The notes under the pieces: model-generated
The model's database searches: none
What the model was told of the DNA's origin: nothing
The model's input: only the letters and a program-made list of their open reading frames with translations
Shown: one piece after another, positions 40,864 to 43,371 of the stretch
Layout of the letters: every line of letters begins with the position of its first letter
Position numbering within the stretch: position 1 is the stretch's first letter
Made by a program: the position numbers and the translations under genes
NCBI GenBank assembly: GCA_025353485.1
Contig: JANXQO010000002.1
Span: forward strand, 1-43,371
DNA: 43,371 bases
Direction of reading: 5' to 3'
DNA from: Chitinophagales bacterium
GTDB lineage: Bacteria; Bacteroidota; Bacteroidia; Chitinophagales; Chitinophagaceae

Positions 40864-42119
40864 TGAAGCTGCTTTCAAAATATAACAGGGTAAATATAAT
40901 TGCAACAATAATTGTTTTATTTGTAAGTGCAATTTGTTATTATTTTCTTATTCAGTCAGTTTTAATTACCCAACTGGACAAGGATTTAAAAGTAGAAGAA
41001 CTGGAAATAAAAGATTTTATAAAAGAGAATAACCGGCTACCTGATCCTACCAATTATAAAGATGAACAGGAAGAATTTATTCCATCCGGTAATCAAAAAG
41101 CAGATCGCAGATATACCAGCGTTGATATTTTTAATAAAGAACATCATGAAGATGTTTCTTACCGTCAATTACAATTCCCGGTTTTAATTGCAGCTAATCA
41201 ATACAAAATACTAATAAGAAAATCCCAGGAAGAAACAGATGATCTTATTCAACTTATTGTAATAATAACTCTCGGAATACTTGTGATATTACTTGTCACG
41301 CTCTTCTTAATCAATCGTTTCTTACTTAATAAACTTTGGAAACCATTTAACAGCACATTGCAGCAAATAAAACAATTCAATTTGTCAGGTAAAGAAAAAG
41401 TACAGCTTGAACAAAGCGATATTAATGAATTTACTGAATTGAATGATGCCGTTCGTATCATGACAGGCAGGGTGAGCCGGGATTATGATGAAATAAAAAG
41501 CTTTACTGAAAATGCTTCTCATGAAATACAAACACCATTAGCCATCATAAAATCTAAATTAGAATTACTAAGTCAGTCAGAAAATTTGAAGGAAGAGCAA
41601 ATGAACTCGATACAGTCAGTTTACGAAGCAACAAATCGTTTATCCAAATTAAATCAGTCATTAATATTACTTACTAAAATAGATAATCAGCAATTCAGGG
41701 AAAGCGAAGAAGTGAATATTAGCAGTCTTATCAATAAACACCTTACTAATTATGAAGAACTCATTACTGCAAAATTCATCACCATCAAAAAAAATATTGA
41801 AGACAATGTAAAGATGAATATGAATGAAGTGCTTGCTGAAATATTAATTTCCAATCTCATCACTAATGCAATCAAACATAATATTGACAAGGGCATTATT
41901 GAAATTACTTTAAGCAACAATCACCTGCTTATTTCAAATACAGGTCTTCCCTTAAAAATTGATCCATCAGAATTATTTGAAAGATTTAAAAAAGATAAAG
42001 TGAGTTCTGAATCTTTAGGATTAGGGCTGTCAATTGTAAAGAAGATATGCGAAAGATATAGTTATGGTATTAAATACAATTATTCAGATACATTGCATAC
42101 AATAACCATTAACTTTTAA
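40863..42119 (+). CDS. Sensor histidine kinase, partner of the upstream regulator
   Basis: A membrane kinase of 418 residues. Two transmembrane helices (about 12-33 and 135-156, LIVIITLGILVILLVTLFL) enclose a periplasmic sensor loop of about 100 residues. A HisKA box follows with His220 in ASHEIQTPLAIIK and an HATPase domain with NLITNAIKHN and GLGLSIVKKICERY. The G1 box is weak (SNTGLPLKID in place of DNGxGI), as in some Bacteroidota kinases. The periplasmic domain contains no obvious metal motif. It starts at ATG overlapping the regulator stop. Confidence 0.93.
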   Translation: MKLLSKYNRVNIIATIIVLFVSAICYYFLIQSVLITQLDKDLKVEELEIKDFIKENNRLPDPTNYKDEQEEFIPSGNQKADRRYTSVDIFNKEHHEDVSYRQLQFPVLIAANQYKILIRKSQEETDDLIQLIVIITLGILVILLVTLFLINRFLLNKLWKPFNSTLQQIKQFNLSGKEKVQLEQSDINEFTELNDAVRIMTGRVSRDYDEIKSFTENASHEIQTPLAIIKSKLELLSQSENLKEEQMNSIQSVYEATNRLSKLNQSLILLTKIDNQQFRESEEVNISSLINKHLTNYEELITAKFITIKKNIEDNVKMNMNEVLAEILISNLITNAIKHNIDKGIIEITLSNNHLLISNTGLPLKIDPSELFERFKKDKVSSESLGLGLSIVKKICERYSYGIKYNYSDTLHTITINF

Positions 42120-42195
42120 TTATTAGTATTAAGCACAATCTTCAATTTTGCCCCAAAATCAGGTTATAGATTTGTTTATTATTAAACCTTAAAAA

Positions 42196-42672
42196 ATGAA
42201 ACCAATGAAAAAAACAGTAACCATCATAGCAATATTATTTGCTGTAAGCACAGCATCTTTTGCTCAAAAAGAAAAAGGCGAGAAAAATGAGAGAGGAGAA
42301 AAAGAAGGTAAGGAAAAAATAACTGTTCCTCCTGTAGTTAAAACCGCCCTCACAAAAAAATACCCGGAAGCTTCCAAAGTTACCTGGGAAAAAGAGAAAG
42401 GTAATTACGAAGCAAACTGGGGTGGAAAATCAGGAGAAGATAATTCTGTTCAATACACACCAGCTGGAGATTTCATCGAAATTGTGAACGCAATTCCGGT
42501 AAGTCAATTGCCTTTGCCCGTTCTTGCTTACGTAAAAGAACATTACAAAGGAGCTAAGATAACAGAAGCCGGAAAAGTAACGGATGCAAAAGGGAAAATA
42601 TCTTACGAAGCAGAAGTGCATGGGAAAGATATTGTTTTTGATGAAAAAGGAAATTTTGTAAAAGCTGAGTAA
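42196..42672 (+). CDS. PepSY-like (BLIP-type) periplasmic protein
   Basis: A 158-residue exported protein (signal KKTVTIIAILFAVSTASFAQ) with a Lys/Glu-rich spacer and two PepSY-like half repeats: VPPVVKTALTKKYPEASKVTWEKEKGNYEANW and LPLPVLAYVKEHYKGAKITE with KISYEAEVHG. These resemble the putative beta-lactamase-inhibitor-like PepSY family common in Bacteroidota. The role is unknown; a periplasmic binding or inhibitory function is inferred. It lies between the kinase and a TolC-type gene. An internal Met three codons in could also be the start. Confidence 0.82.
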   Translation: MKPMKKTVTIIAILFAVSTASFAQKEKGEKNERGEKEGKEKITVPPVVKTALTKKYPEASKVTWEKEKGNYEANWGGKSGEDNSVQYTPAGDFIEIVNAIPVSQLPLPVLAYVKEHYKGAKITEAGKVTDAKGKISYEAEVHGKDIVFDEKGNFVKAE

Positions 42673-42693
42673 TTATTAATATTTTTAGAAAGT

Positions 42694-42726
42694 AGCTGTC
42701 CTAATTAAAATTAGGACAGCTTTTTG
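42694..42726 (+). terminator. Strong terminator after the PepSY-like gene
   Basis: A perfect 13-bp stem AGCTGTCCTAATT/AATTAGGACAGCT with a two-base loop and T-run. The efflux channel gene downstream must therefore use its own promoter or readthrough. Confidence 0.88.
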
Positions 42727-42749
42727 TTGTCCAACTGTTTTTGAATTTT

Positions 42750-43371
42750 ATGAATAGAAAACGTTTTCTTTTTTTTCTCATTTTTTTTATACCGGTGTAT
42801 ATTTTTGCACAGGATAAAAATCTTGATTATTATATTTCCAACGCTGTTACAAACAGCCCTTTATTAAATGATTATCGTAACCAGCTTTTATCAAACAGTA
42901 TTGATAGCCAGATTTTAATCGCTTCAAGAAATGTACAGATACTTGGGAATGGCAATACATATTATGCCCCTGTAAGAAATGGATATGGCTATGATGCAGC
43001 AATAACCAATGGCGGACAGCTACAGGCTTTAATAACAGCAACTAAAAACATTCTCCCAAAAAAGTATGTAAATTTTCAATTTAAAGATTTGCAATTAACG
43101 GGAGATTCAATACGAAACGCATCAAAAATATCTGAGCAGGATATTAAGAAAACGATCATCAATCAATATATAACCACCTATGGCGATCAACTGCAAATGG
43201 ATTTTAACAGGCAGCTGCTTAATTTACTAACCAGGGAAGAAATTATTTTAAAAAAGCTAACACAAAAAAATGTTTACAAGCAGGTTGATTATCTATCTTT
43301 TTTAGTAACCTACCAGCAACAGGATCTTATACGCAACCTTTTGCAGGTTCAATACAAAAATGATTATGCAA
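42750..43371 (+). CDS. TolC-family outer-membrane efflux protein, cut by the window edge
   Basis: The frame opens with ATG (MNRKRFLFFLIFFIPVY followed by IFAQ, a signal peptide) and remains open for 207 codons to the last base. The mature start DYYISNAVTNSPLL and the helical coiled pattern (QLLSNSIDSQILIASRN, QMDFNRQLLNLLTREE) fit the first helical hairpin of a TolC/CusC-type channel. It would export solutes with an inner-membrane pump, probably encoded to the right. With the receptor, His-rich protein and two-component pair it suggests a heavy-metal efflux locus. Confidence 0.8.
   Translation, partial: MNRKRFLFFLIFFIPVYIFAQDKNLDYYISNAVTNSPLLNDYRNQLLSNSIDSQILIASRNVQILGNGNTYYAPVRNGYGYDAAITNGGQLQALITATKNILPKKYVNFQFKDLQLTGDSIRNASKISEQDIKKTIINQYITTYGDQLQMDFNRQLLNLLTREEIILKKLTQKNVYKQVDYLSFLVTYQQQDLIRNLLQVQYKNDYA

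Noticed and set aside
1-43371. Insertion sequence, integron or prophage
   Set aside because: No transposase, integrase or phage genes and no long terminal repeats are visible; the only mobile-like DNA is the short palindromic elements.

Overview
The window reads as a chromosomal segment of a member of the Bacteroidota, most likely near the Chitinophagaceae. The reasons are AT-rich DNA, several promoters with the Bacteroidota -7 box TAnnTTTG, a type IX secretion system (T9SS) plug protein, a DUF6089 outer-membrane protein, a TonB receptor with a carboxypeptidase-like N-terminal domain, and many proteins ending in lineage-typical tails. I see no rRNA, prophage, transposase or CRISPR array. The family placement is inference; no search was run.

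Layout. 0-3.4 kb (minus): tryptophan operon trpE-trpG-trpD (trpD runs off the left edge), preceded by a complete attenuator with a 16-residue leader peptide containing three consecutive Trp codons. 3.4-10.5 kb: a small secreted protein, a transaldolase, the SRP RNA, the T9SS plug protein, a LolE/FtsX-type permease, a three-repeat lipoprotein, a small membrane protein, tRNA-Glu and sucD. 10.6-22 kb: a heptad-repeat secreted protein, a 2075-residue alpha-2-macroglobulin, aspS, a small zinc-ribbon-like protein, an esterase with a probable 5' frameshift, and rarA. 22-28 kb: elaA, a DUF6089 protein, a small protein resembling a secretion-tail domain, and uvrA. 28-32.6 kb: a MerR/B12-domain-like regulator, two ferritin-like proteins (one a Tat lipoprotein), tatA and an HSL-type esterase. 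32.8-37 kb: a PAS histidine kinase, a single-domain response regulator, an AraC-type regulator, a Met-rich secreted protein, a lone sigma region-2 protein and a 34-residue membrane mini-protein. 37-43.4 kb: a divergent cluster that looks like metal efflux: TonB receptor and His-rich protein on one side; OmpR-type regulator, sensor kinase, PepSY-like protein and a TolC-family protein (cut by the right edge) on the other.

The most unusual feature is a set of short palindromic elements inserted in frame inside conserved housekeeping genes. A 33-bp family (a CTCCCCC/GGGGGAG hairpin plus a G-rich tail) lies three times in the alpha-2-macroglobulin gene and once each in trpE and uvrA, always in the same orientation and reading frame, giving the peptide (A/V/S)SPTGGGLEGA or close variants. 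Related copies supply the trpE stop codon and lie just upstream of trpG with the likely trpG ribosome-binding site. Unrelated palindromes do the same in aspS (a 120-bp element adding 40 residues), rarA (33 bp), uvrA (a 20-bp palindrome) and at the N-terminus of the plug protein. They behave like the Rickettsia palindromic elements: mobile or formerly mobile hairpins tolerated inside proteins. Almost all lie in the left 27 kb.
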